64,000 nucleotides of DNA, taken from NCBI GenBank assembly GCA_014898415.1, contig RCTD01000006.1, forward strand, positions 2,108,001 to 2,172,000, given 5' to 3'. Both the position numbers and the translations under genes were made by a program. This DNA is from Stromatinia cepivora. Lineage: Eukaryota > Ascomycota > Leotiomycetes > Helotiales > Sclerotiniaceae. Below the pieces are notes generated by a model. It was not told the DNA's origin and made no database searches. It was given only the letters and a program-made list of their open reading frames with translations. Below, one piece after another: positions 48,143 to 59,880 of this stretch (positions are counted from its first letter, which is position 1; the number at the start of each line of letters is the position of its first letter).

Positions 48143-49779
48143 GAGTTTTTCCTTCCGAAAGTTTTCATCCCGAAAGTATTATACTTCGAATATTCCTTGA
48201 TAATTTTTCGAATACTATTCAATATTATTCCAACTCGAATACCATTCAAATTCGAATATAATTCAAGTTCGAATATCCATCGACAATCTTTCGACCTTTT
48301 GATATCTTTAATTTTTTGTATAATCTTCAATATCCTTTCGAAGCTTTATTAATTTTTATATTAATATACTATAATGTTTATATCTTCAATTTATGAAGTT
48401 CAATATCTCTACAATCTTATAATAGTTATATTGTAGTATAGGAATACTAAGAATTACAATTTCATTTTCCTTGATTCTATTTCAAAACTATTTCTTTTAT
48501 TCATTTTCGATTTGATTTCAATATTATAGCTCTTTATATTCGATTCGGTTTCAATAAATATAGTTTTCTTACTTTCAAATTTCGAATTTGGAATTTAGAA
48601 GATAGAGTTTTCTAATACAATAAATAGAAGATATACTGTTTTTTTTGAAATTAATATTCTTATTGATTTTTATGATCCTGTAGATTCGGTAAATAGTAAA
48701 AGGGGAGGAATTTATAATTTGTTTTTTCTTTTGAATCTAAAATATAAAATCTATTATTTTTGAAGAACACAAGCTTTTCTTTTTTAAAATTTCAAATAAT
48801 AATAAATCGTTAATTTATTATTTATAACTTTTTTAATTCAGAAAGTATAAGTATAATTTACTATACTAATTTTCTGTTTTTCTTTAAATTAGATAATACA
48901 AAAGTATTTATAAACTATAAATACTTTTGGTATTGATTTCCAAAATATAATAATTCTAATTGAATTATATCTAGTTTGAATACTATTTGCTTATAGCTAA
49001 ATAAATTAACTACCGATGAAATATTAATTATTTATAATTAGTTTTTATTAGTAATCCTTTAGAATTATATAAGGATAGTTAATCTTTCTCTTTTAGATGA
49101 TATCAATGATATCTATTGGGATTCTATTTTCCTAATGGAAAAATAGAAGATCTATAACTTTATTATATAAATAGCAAATATCTATTCGAGTATCTAATAT
49201 ATAATTTCTTTTGAATAACAATATATATTTAGTTCTTTATAATAATCTTTAAAATATCGAAGGTATTCTATATTTCAATAACTTCAATATTCTTCAATAA
49301 CTTTAACATTTAGGGTTCTCGATAATCATTCGAAAAAGTATTGAATAGTTTCTTATTTACTTTTTCTTTTATAAAATGATTTATATGATTTAAGAATTCG
49401 TTTTCGATCTTTGTAAAGTAAAGTAGTGTTTGGTTTGTATAATATATTTATATCTTTCTAATAAATCTTTTTAATTTCTTTTTTGTTTTCTTGATTCAAA
49501 ATCTTTTCGATATTTGTTCGATAAATTTTCGAAGGTATATTTCGAGGTTTAATTTGAAGATAAATTCGTATATATTTCGAAGATTTTTTAAAAGTATATT
49601 TCGAAATTCAATTCGAGGATAAATTCGTATAAATTTCGAAAGATCAATTCGAAGGTTTTCAGGGGTATTTCGTATATATTTCGATAGGGTCCCGAAAGGA
49701 TTCCGATTTTCGAAAAAAAAAGTGAGATTATTTCTAATGCCAATCAACGAATTGCTTTTTAAGATTGAATGAAAAGAAT

Positions 49780-49970
49780 TGTAAAAATCATTGATAAAGA
49801 ATCGATTAGTATTTTAATATTATAAAAAAGATCCAAAACTTTTCATTAATTCTTTAAATCTATTAAAGAATTCTCTATATATAGATGAAAACTCTTCAAT
49901 CTAGTGTGAAAACCCCTTCGATATCGGCCCGCTTTCGGCTAACCTACGAAATGCATTCGTATTCGTAACA
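49780..49970 (-). repeat. 5' LTR of the 191-bp-LTR element
   Basis: Uninterrupted copy; it serves as the empty site for the solo LTR inserted in its partner. Confidence 0.9.
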
Positions 49971-50162
49971 AAAACTCTTTCAATATTATCAATCTAAAAA
50001 TGATTTTAATGATAATTCGGAATAGTATATAAATTGTGATTTGTCGTTATATAATGAGATCTAAAATAAAACGTTTTAGCGCTGTACAGGTCATGATATC
50101 AGTAGAATACTAATATTGTTACGGATTGTAGGATTGAATATACCGATCGTATCAATTATATA
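49971..50162. other. Short AT-rich spacer
   Basis: No gene or repeat recognised. Confidence 0.5.
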
Positions 50163-50544
50163 AGTCCCTTACCCCTCATTCCGGTCATTATTTACACCAA
50201 AAATCACGAAAATCAGCATTTTTAACTTTCTTATTTATGGATATAATTTTTTGAAATTTTGAATATAGATTTATTATATAAATATAAATAAATTCTAAAA
50301 ACTTCAGATTTTTCGCGATTTTTTCTATTGAGATATTTAAGGTTTAATTTTCGAATTTTCGATTTGTATATTGTGAAAAATCTGAAATTTCTTATATTTA
50401 TTAATTATCATATAAAAAAATTATATATTTATTTTTATTGAATAATATTCAATATTGATAAAGTTATTGATAGATGAAAATTACTGTTTTGATATAAAAT
50501 GATGACCGGAATGAGGGGGCGGCCGGAATGTAGAATAAGAGACT
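50163..50544. mobile_element. MITE with pogo-type termini, 382 bp
   Basis: Terminal inverted repeats start AGTCCCTTAC (left) and AGTCTCTTAT (right, reversed), sharing CCCCTCATTCCGGTCAT further in; the left end lacks about 17 bases present in the right. TA duplications at 50161-50162 and 50545-50546. No coding capacity. Non-autonomous relative of a pogo-like element. Confidence 0.85.
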
Positions 50545-50744
50545 TAATTGATATAAACTTCAATTCTTTACAAAATTTCAAAATTCTTGAAACTTCTTTC
50601 TTAATATATAGATTCTATTTATTACAAAATTTAATATTTTTCAAATTAATTCAATTGAATTGAAAAACGTTTTAGAATTATAATAATCAAATTGATTTAT
50701 ATTTCGAAACTTCTAATTTATAATATCATTAATTAATATTAATA

Positions 50745-51856
50745 ACGTGGTTTATCAGTGTGCGGGTTATATCAGTGTGCAGATCACTTTCACCTCAATT
50801 CACTTTTTCAAATTTATATTATTGAACAACCATTAAATCAATTGATTAAAACTATGAAAATTATAATAATCTAGAATTTATTATACTATTTTGATAAATC
50901 CTTGTATTATGTCCAATCTTTCCATATTTATTATAACATCGATTAGAAGATACTTCTCTATTAGAATTCCCCCCTTTTTGATGTTTATCACATTGAATTT
51001 GAATATCAGCTTTTTGCTAAGATAATATATCGAGAGTCTTTTGTTCAGTGAGTATTCCTCCTTAACGTAATTGAGTTTTTTTTGCACATCGACGCTTGCT
51101 TAATACCTCATTTGCTGTCCGAAGTGTACAAATCACCCTTTCTATTATTATATATAATCGCTGTAACCCATTCTCTATTATCTGGTTGTATTACCTTGCT
51201 TCTGCCATTTCGTTTAGTATTAGTTACAATTATTCCGGGGTATATAATCCCTATCATAAAGTCTATTTCATCGAAATTGTAGAAATCATTATCGAGAATA
51301 CTGTATTTCGTTTGTATATTCGAAACTAATCGAAACTACTTTTCAATAAGTTTAGGATTTTTACAAAGAGTTCTTTGAAAGTTATAAATATGATTAAAAT
51401 ACATCTTTAATTCGATTCGACGCTTTATGAATCGATACGTTCAAAGTTTCTCAACATGCTTCGTATCCCTCGATTCAAGAATATGATTCGCTATATTTTC
51501 TATATTTCTTAATTTAGATAGAAATCCTTTTATATTTATATCGAATATATATTTAGAAATGATATTCTCTTCTAATTCTAAAAGATTATAAGATTTAGAT
51601 CGATATTCGGAGCGGGAAGTAATATCATTAATTCTACACTGTAATATCGTATTCGAGATATTATATATCTTTGCAACCTTTCGAATGCTTGTTTTTTTGT
51701 CTTTTTGAATAGCTTCGATAACGAAAAGTATACAGACTTCTTGATTATTCGAATTTATTATAGATTATTGATAAAACGCGTATTGAAAGAAAAGAGAATA
51801 AATTGAGGTGAAAATGACCCGTACACTGATATGACCCGCACACTGATAAACCACGT
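50745..51856 (-). mobile_element. Internally shortened pogo-like transposon, 1.1 kb
   Basis: Inverted repeats of about 55 bp start ACGTGGTTTATCAGTGTGCG and repeat ATCAGTGTGC once more; TA on both sides (50743-50744 and 51857-51858). Encodes only the front part of a transposase on the minus strand, so the element is deleted compared with the 1.84-kb relative. Confidence 0.9.
50880..51770 (-). pseudogene. Transposase N-terminal part (psq HTH, CENP-B HTH, start of DDE)
   Basis: On the minus strand from about 51770: VIEAIQKDKKTSIRKVAKIY (psq helix-turn-helix), RSEYRSKSYNLLELEE, then LTYRFIKRRIELKMYFNHIY-like CENP-B region, and YNFDEIDFMIGIIYPG, the first DDE block with Asp-Glu kept, then RNGRSKVIQPDNREWVTAII. 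Sequence after this is missing rather than mutated. Confidence 0.8.
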
Positions 51857-51858
51857 TA

Positions 51859-53113
51859 TCACTTTGATAATATTAATTTGTATAGTATTATTTTTGATAT
51901 TATTTTTATTTATTTTTGATTATTATATTATAAAAAAGAAGTACTATTTATATTGAAGAAGAAAAGTCTAGAGTTCGTTAATAGTACGGCTTCCTATATG
52001 AGGTTGATTATATGATGTACCGATAATTATAATAATAAAAAGAATAATTTTGAATTTTTTGTTACTTTGATTTTTATTTTTATTTTTATTTTTAAATAAT
52101 TTATATTGAAATTATTCAAGAAATTAATAATTTCATTTATAATAGTATTTGTCTTTTGTTTTTATAAATAAAAAGTTAAATTAATTTTAAAAATAAATAG
52201 AGTTTTTATATATTTATATATAATCTAGAAAATAATAATCTAATAAGATTTAAATCTTTTGTAAATTCAGATAATAAAATTCTTAAAGAAATATTATTTG
52301 TAAATTTCATTTATTATTCTTTTAAAATTTATAAAAATAAAATTATCGAAATCGATTTTAAATTATCTAATAATCTTTTTTTCTATTTGAGTATACAAAT
52401 TATATAAAAATATTTTTTTAATTTCGGATTCAATAATTATATAATTATCGAGAAATCGATTAATCGAAAATATGAATTTGATAATATAATTTTCTATTAT
52501 AATTAGATTTATATTATAATTTCTTTTTGTTGGAGGTCATATATTTGAAAATAATAAACCTTATAATATGAAAGTAATAGTTCGTAGACTATAATGGAAT
52601 AAACAAATATCAAATTATAATAATAAAAGTAAAGTTGTATAGTGACTTTATATTATATACAATTAATAATACTGAATAATTTTTGAATATAGATTCTTAA
52701 TCTTCAATATTGAAGATATAATTTTTCTATATATTTTTTTCGAATTCTTTTATATATTAATACCTCATTTTTATTTGTCGATTTGAATAAAGGTTCATTA
52801 TTTCAATTATCTTGATTAATATTATAAAGATTCTTTATTCGAATAATCCTGATATTCGATTAATTAAATTTCTTTATTCGATGATTTTGTATATACTAAT
52901 GAATTTGTAGAATTCGAATTTGTATTCGTATATCGAATGATTAGATTATTTAGATTATTAAGATTGATTTGATCAAATTGATCTAAATGGTCTAATTGAT
53001 CGTATTGAATGTATTAATCTTATTACTCAGAGTATAATATATATATATATATATATAGACCTTTATATTATGAAATGGTTAATGAAAATTATTTATTATT
53101 TAATAATAATAAC
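51859..53113. other. AT-rich DNA, possibly containing the 3' LTR of the second Copia element
   Basis: A TGTTGGAGGT start at 52528 and AATAACA end at 53114, next to a minus-strand purine tract (complement of 53116-53124), could delimit a 587-bp LTR of the Copia remnant to the right. I could not find its partner, so this is tentative. A (TA)n run lies at 53036-53058. Confidence 0.35.
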
Positions 53114-53500
53114 AATCCCTTTTAATAAATACCTTATTTAAAAGGCTAATAATGTTTTATATTTTGAATTATTTCAATAAATCTTGATAATTTAATTCTT
53201 TCTAATAGTTTTATAAAACCATCAATTAATTATTTATTAATTAATATTTATATTAATTTAATTAAATCTTTATTTATTAGATTTTTAATTGAATAATATT
53301 TAATATCAATATATTTATTTCTATTATAATATATAGAGTTTTCTGATATAAATATAGCAGTTTTATTATTAATATATAATGAAAATATATTTTAATTGTA
53401 TTGATCCAATTTTTTCAATATTTTTTGAAGATATATAGTTTCTTTAGTAATTATATTAATAAAAATTAGCTCAGATTCAATTATATTTTGAATCATTATT

Positions 53501-55176
53501 TGTAACGAACCCAACGAGCGTTTAGAGATCAATCTTAGAATTAAAAGCTACAGAGCTAAAGAGAATGTACTACAAAGCTATATATATAATCGGCTTGGAG
53601 CTTAATACTGTATTAGCCTGATCGAATGCGATCATATGTATTTTGTAACACTACCCTCCTTTTCTAAAAAGTTCGTCTTGAATTCATTTTAAACGAATGA
53701 TTTAAGTACAAAATGATTATTAATCTTCTTTTGATAAAAATTCCTGATATATAAATTGTATTATAATCAACGAATATATATTCATTGTACTATGTACCTC
53801 TTTTAAGTAATCTTCAAAATATCGATTATTGATCATTTCTCCTAGATCCTTATTATTGTTGTTTTCGGGTTTAGTAATTAATATAATAGCCGGAATAGAT
53901 TTTTATCGATTTCGGATTCCTTGATGTGGGTCTAGCGGATAGGTTTGTATTCAATGGAAGTTATTTTTATATCGTATATATTTATTTTGTTTGTATAAAA
54001 GAATTCTTTTAGAAAGGGAAAACTCGGGTGCTTGTATGTAGGGTAGAATCAAAGTATAATTAAATTTGTCCGATTGGGTATCAAAAGGGCTAAGAGCATT
54101 AATAATATTAAGGTTATTAACGTCCATTGGATTGTGGTTTCGAGAGTAGGATGGATTCTGCAATATATATAGGGCTTTAGGTTCATTAGAATAGGATGAT
54201 ATAGGGAATCCATTTGCTATATAAATAACTAATTGTTATATGATCTGAATAAAATCGGGATAGAAGTGAAAAAAAGAAAGCTGTTGAGAAAAACGATTTC
54301 TAAGAGTAATATTGAATCTATTGCAAAAGGTTGAGATTTTATTCGAATCGGGCTAATTCTGATCTTTGGCTTTGTAAAAGGTTCTTTCGAATTTTGTAAT
54401 ATAGATATATAGAGAATCGGTTCCTTGTTTGAAAATGAATAATTTGTTTTCGGCTTCTTGAATTTTATTCGGATTATTGTAAATATATATAAATTGATTT
54501 AGGATTATTGTATAATCTAAGGGAACGTTTTGATCAAAAAAAGAAAGCTGAAATAATATTATAGTTTGTATATAAAATTCGAGATTGAAATAAATATAAT
54601 AAAATTGAATTGTAAAGTTGCTGATTGTAATACTATCTATTTATAGTTTCGTTTGAATCAAAGGAAGTCAGGTATCGAACTTTTGAGAATTATTACTGAA
54701 CTTTTCAGGATCAAGGAGAAAGGGTTTCGGACAAGAAGGAATATAAATAATAGGAGTATATTCGAGAATCAGAGAGTATAGGAACGAGATTTCATTCTAT
54801 TAACGAATCATTTCGCTACAAAATTCTGCAATCGTAAGGTTTATCGAATTATAATCTATAGCTTAGAAATTAAGGGTAAGAAAAAAAACAATACTTTTGA
54901 ATAATATCAAGAAGATCTATATACAAACAAAAAAGTATAAACGATATATTTAGATAGGAGCAAGTAAAGTATATATAAATATATATAAATATTATTCCAT
55001 TTCTTATCTGAAAAAGCTTTTAATAATATAATGAACCCAATGAGCGTTTAAAGATCAATCTTAGAATTAAAAGCTACAAAGCTAAAAAGAGTGTACTACA
55101 AAGCTATATATATAATCGGCTCGGAGCTTAGTACCGTACTAGCCCGATCGGACGCGATCACGTGTATCTCGTGACA
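53501..55176 (-). mobile_element. Gag-only LTR retrotransposon (LTR-gag-LTR), copy 1, 1676 bp
   Basis: 150-bp LTRs at 53501-53650 and 55027-55176; perfect TTATT duplication (53496-53500 and 55177-55181). A purine tract on the minus strand (AAAAGGAGGGTAG, complement of 53651-53663) adjoins the left LTR and sets the orientation. The 1376-bp interior encodes a Gypsy-type Gag only. Inserted in the RNase H region of the second Copia remnant. Confidence 0.93.
53660..54830 (-). pseudogene. Gypsy-type Gag of the gag-only element, copy 1
   Basis: Minus-strand text typical of fungal Ty3/Gypsy capsid: EAENKLFIFKQGTDSLYIYI, TKFERTFYKAKDQN, STFCNRFNITLRNRFSQQL, then the SYSRNHNPMDVNNLNIINAL linker that often precedes the nucleocapsid. 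No zinc knuckle can be made out. A C-terminal part continues through RIP stops to the purine tract. The start is not determinable. Confidence 0.75.
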
Positions 55177-55288
55177 TTATTGATTGCAATTTAATTCTTT
55201 AATTAATTAATCTATTTTTATAAATAAATATATAATTGTTAATAAATCCAATTGATTTTTATTTTCTATATAATCTATATTATTATAT

Positions 55289-55577
55289 TGTGAGAGAATT
55301 GAGATATCAAGGCCTAATACATAGCTAGTTCGTAGTTATATAATCATATAACTCTTTGTAATTAAATATAAAAAAAATTTTGCTTCTTTCTTCTTGAAAA
55401 AATTAATCGTTTTCCATTAATCTTTTTATATATCATTTGTATACAATTCAAATCATTATTTAAATCTATTAATTTTACTATTTGAAACCTTTACAATATA
55501 ATCTGATCAGTTCCAATTCCCATTCCCTTTTGTAGTGTACTATCGGGACGTACGTATCTCGATCTACCTCTTTCACA
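55289..55577 (+). mobile_element. Solo LTR of the 11-kb Gypsy family
   Basis: 289 bp, TGTGAGAGAA...TTTCACA, with ATAT on both sides (55285-55288 and 55578-55581). Inserted in the second Copia remnant between RT and RNase H. Confidence 0.93.
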
Positions 55578-56747
55578 ATATCTTTTTATAAAGTTATTAC
55601 TATTTTTTTATAAATGATTTTAAATGATTTAAATCTTTTTAAATATTTGAATATTCTTTTTATTTCAATTAAATAATCTTTATTAAGATTAATTATAAAT
55701 CTAATTAATTTTAATACTACAAAAACAATATCTTATTTAGTATTTCAAATTAAATATAATAATTTTCTAATAGTTTTTTGAATCTATTTAATATTATTTA
55801 TATCTGCTTTTTCTAAATTTATATTCAAATAATTTTTGTATTTTAAAAAAGTAAGAATTATATTACAATTTTCTAAATTTAAATCTTTTAGATATTTATT
55901 TATATATTCTTTTTGTAATAATTCAAGAGAATCATTATTTCTTTTAATTTGAATATCTAAATAGTCTTTTATAAAGTCTAAATCTTTTAGATCTAAATAA
56001 TTTTTAAGATTTTTAATAAAATCTTTAATTAAATCTTTTCTACAATCTATAATAGCTATATTATCGATAATATATTCAATATTAAATCAAAAGTTTTATT
56101 ATAGAATATATATTTGTCTATGATTAATTTTATAAAATTTAATTTATATAAGATATTCTTTAAAGTATTATATTATATTTTAGTTGATTGTTTTAAATTA
56201 TATAAGTTTTTATTTAATTTTATTATAAATTTTAGACGTTTTTATATATAGATTTTTATTAATATCACTTTGTATAAAAACTAATATTATATTTATTTTA
56301 TATATATACTATCCTTTATTTATAATTAAAACGAATATCAATTTCCAAATTATTTATTTAATTATATTAACAAATGTATCTAAATAATCTAATCTATATA
56401 ATTGTTCGAATCCTTTTACTATAAATCTGGTTTTAAATTCGATATAATTATTTGATAGATATTTAATTTTATATATTTATTTAGTTGGTAATATTTTAAT
56501 ATTAATAATATCCCAAGTTTTATTATTTTCAAATGTTTTTATTTTATATTCTATAGCTTTTATTTATAATTTCTTTTACTGTGAATTTATAACTTCTATA
56601 TATGATTCAGGGGTAGTTAAATTAATATTCTTAGATTTTTTAATAATAATCTTTTTTTGAGTTTTGATATTAAAATCTAATAATAGTGATTTACTATTAT
56701 TAAACGTTTTAAATTTTAAATCTTTATTTAATGATTTAATCTAAATT

Positions 56748-56895
56748 ATATGTATTTGATTATAAATGTTTAAATTAGTTCTACCTTTTAAATATACTTT
56801 GATTGCCTTAAAAATATAAGCATATGTATTTGATTATAAATGTTTAAATTAGTTCTACCTTTTAAATATACTTTGATTGTCTTAAAAAAATAAGC
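56748..56895 (+). repeat. Two tandem copies of a 74-bp segment
   Basis: ATATGTATTTGATTATAAAT starts at 56748 and 56822; the copies differ at very few positions, so the duplication is younger than most RIP mutations. Confidence 0.9.
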
Positions 56896-56960
56896 AAATT
56901 TGGATTATAAGGAATTTCAACTCTTAATCTTTTATTATTTTCATTTAATTATTAATCCTG

Positions 56961-57076
<116 letters not shown>

Positions 57077-57125
57077 AAATATTCTTAACAAATTCAAAAA
57101 CTTTATAAAAATTCTTCATTGTAAA

Positions 57126-57628
57126 AGTTCTGGAATCTACTCACCGCACACTATTCGAATTCGTGAAAGAATCCCTACAAAAACTATGTTTTCTCATACA
57201 AAATTAAATATTGAATAACTTTCTCAATATTAAATAAAAATAATTGAAATTTTAAAATATAATAATTAATTATAATCGAATTGTAAAATATAATATATTT
57301 TGATTTTTGTAATTTTTGTTCAAAAGTTACACTAATTTAAAATTTAAAATTTTTAAAATTTTGAACATGTAACATTTTTCTCATATAAAATAAATGATTT
57401 TTTTGAACTTTTTGGCTTTTTTAATTTCGAATATATATAATTTCGAAACAAAATTATATAAAAATATTTTATTTAATATTTAATGAATTTTGAATAATTA
57501 TCTTTATATAAATACAGATTTTAATAAATTATCTTGAGTTTTCATATAAATAATAGAGCTTTGAAAAGCTGAAAAATCGTTAATTTTGGCGTGATTTCGC
57601 TCAGTGTGCGGTGAGTCCGGATCAGAAC
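57126..57628. mobile_element. Small inverted-repeat element, 503 bp
   Basis: Ends match as inverted repeats: AGTTCTGGAATCTACTCACC at the left and, reversed, AGTTCTGATCCGGACTCACC at the right, both continuing GCACACT. No coding capacity. A TA or longer target duplication is not visible, so the superfamily stays open. Confidence 0.75.
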
Positions 57629-59880
57629 TCCTAGAATCACATCAATTCAATAATATTCATCATCTCCTTAATATTTTATCACGGGATAGTATAATTACAC
57701 AGCACTTTCAGGGATCGTTGAATAAATGATACATATGATTAATAAAATAAAAGAATTGAATGACTTATTCTTGATTATATAAATCAAAAGTTATATATAT
57801 AAAACAAATGAATGATTATTTAACTGATATGTATCTTAATTAAACTAGATCTTTGTTTATTAGTATATTAGGATCATTTTATTAATTGATGGATTGATAA
57901 GGGCTAATAAATCCTTTATTTCGATTGGAAAGTATATATTTTGATCCTTCATAAAATATAGGGGATTATAGGGTTTTTTGTAATATACCCCCCAGATCGG
58001 AAGGCGATCTGAAACAAATGGAAAAATATAGAAAATGGTAATTTATATAATTCGTGAATGAATATACAAAACGATCATAAGCAGACGTCAATTAAGGATT
58101 AATGTAATATATAAATCTGAAATGATCCTAGTATTCTTAAAATAGAAAAGAATTTGAATGTATATAAATCGCAAATTTCTCTTGATCTTTGGTTTGCTAC
58201 CTATGATATTCTTCAAAATCAAGATTTTGAATAATAAAAAGAAAGTTTTCTATTGGGAGAATATAAATAAATAATCGATCCTGTGGTGTAACAATTGAGA
58301 ATATATATAATTGTTAGACTACAATATATTAATTGTAATAACGAAGTAAAATAAATAAATTTTTTAAAGATATATAGATTCTTTTTTCACATTTTCGTTT
58401 TTATCTTAATTAAGTTTTTATTGATCATTATTATATTTAAGATTTCGGGGTTTAAGAAGGCTAAATAAACGAATCTCAATTGTACTAAGCAAACAATGAT
58501 TAAGAAGAAAACTTTGAAAAAATTGAATACGAAAAAAGATCTCAATATTTTTTTGAAAAATTAATAAATCGAATAAAGAGAATTAATAAATTCAATGTAA
58601 ATAACGAATTAAGATATCGATCTCTAGGAGTATAACTTAACTAAATCTATTCCTAGAATGACGTATTGTTATTTATTTTAGAAATTGTTCCTTTTTGTTG
58701 AAGGAATTGTTATTTGTTATAATTAATTGTTAGTTATGAGTTCAAATAGTAATTTGAAGGTAGATTTCATTTTTGAATTTTATTATATGATTAAAAGGTT
58801 TTATTAATTCTGTATTTATAATTGTCAAAGTAAAGATTGTTTAATAAAGAAAAGAAAAAAGGGAGTATTTCTTTATTTGATAATAACGATCTATTCGATT
58901 CTTTAGTATTAGGTTTTTTGGATGATAAATTAGATAAAGAAGAGAAAGAAAAAAGATTATCAAAAGTTACTGGTTCTTTAATCAAAATAAAAGATGAGGG
59001 GAATCATAGGGAAAGGAATGATTATTTATACATTCGATATATGAAATCATTGATTACTGGGAGATATAATTTCTACAACAAATGTTTTATTGATTTTTCT
59101 AAACCGAATAATCGTCGGTATTAGAATTATAATATTCATTCGTATATTTCCTTGTTGGCTTTCTTTTATTCTTTAGTAGATTATTATATCGCTGTTTATT
59201 GGTAAAATTCGAAAGTAAGTTCTTCGTTCACCCCCTATTTTTATAATATATTGATTATTGGTTGTATAATCCAAATAGGGATACAAAATTGTAATGAAAA
59301 TAATGTTAAAGATCGAGGAAAAAAAAGAAATTGTTTTTTTGCTTCTGTATTATTGTTTTTCTTTTTCTCGCTGTATTATTCATTGGAATCCTCGAAAGGC
59401 TGAGCGGAAGAAGTATATTGTAATTTCGGAGAATGATAGTGAGGATGAAAGAGAAAGAATAATAAAGAAAAAGAGGAGGAAAGAATGGATAGTATATCTA
59501 AAGAAAAGGGAAAGAAGGGATAATCCTTTGGTTTCTATAATACCGATAGTATTAATAGCTTTGATTGCTTCAATTGTTCTTCGTTTTTTGATTGTTATGG
59601 ATAATCTAAAGGCTCTTTTATTTGAACTTCAAGCTATTAAGTTTAAAAAAAAGTTTATCCTTTTTTGAGGATAGAAAAGTAAAAAGTGGAAAAATGATCA
59701 ATCTTGATTATTCTTTGTTTCCTGATGAATATGGAGTATATAAATTGGAGCGCATTGTGGAAAAGTATAATAGTCTGGGATACCAAATAGGATTCATTTT
59801 ATTTATACCAAAGGGAAGAAATATAAACTTTAGATTATTATTACTCAAGTTTTATAATCATTGTTATTCAAGCTTTATAA
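57629..59880. other. Unresolved AT-rich stretch
   Basis: A likely LTR end with adjoining minus-strand purine tract lies at 57979-57994, but I cannot find the matching LTR. Several plus-strand frames (58837-59124, 59294-59668) are open for their length. No domain is recognised. Confidence 0.4.
59294..59668 (+). CDS. Doubtful ORF with basic region and hydrophobic segment
   Basis: 124 codons. Middle part is acidic then very basic (NDSEDERERIIKKKRRKEW), followed by a membrane-like segment (IIPIVLIALIASIVLRFLIV). Unknown. It lies in degraded repeat DNA close to the 3' end of an antisense Copia element and may be chance or part of an LTR. Confidence 0.15.
   Translation: MKIMLKIEEKKEIVFLLLYYCFSFSRCIIHWNPRKAERKKYIVISENDSEDERERIIKKKRRKEWIVYLKKRERRDNPLVSIIPIVLIALIASIVLRFLIVMDNLKALLFELQAIKFKKKFILF

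Larger units (their letters stand above)
47656..49970 (-). mobile_element. Non-autonomous LTR element with 191-bp LTRs, containing a solo Gypsy LTR
   Basis: LTRs 47656-48142 (191 bp once the inserted solo LTR is removed) and 49780-49970 (191 bp), with TGTAA...TTACA/GTAACA ends and a perfect AAAAC duplication (47651-47655 and 49971-49975). The internal region is only 1637 bp, too small for pol; no RT, integrase or clear gag is readable. A purine tract on the minus strand (complement of 48143-48157) adjoins the left LTR, so the element points to the minus strand. Confidence 0.9.

Noticed and set aside
53036..53058. (TA)n run as promoter element
   Set aside because: Simple repeat in RIPed DNA; no gene follows.
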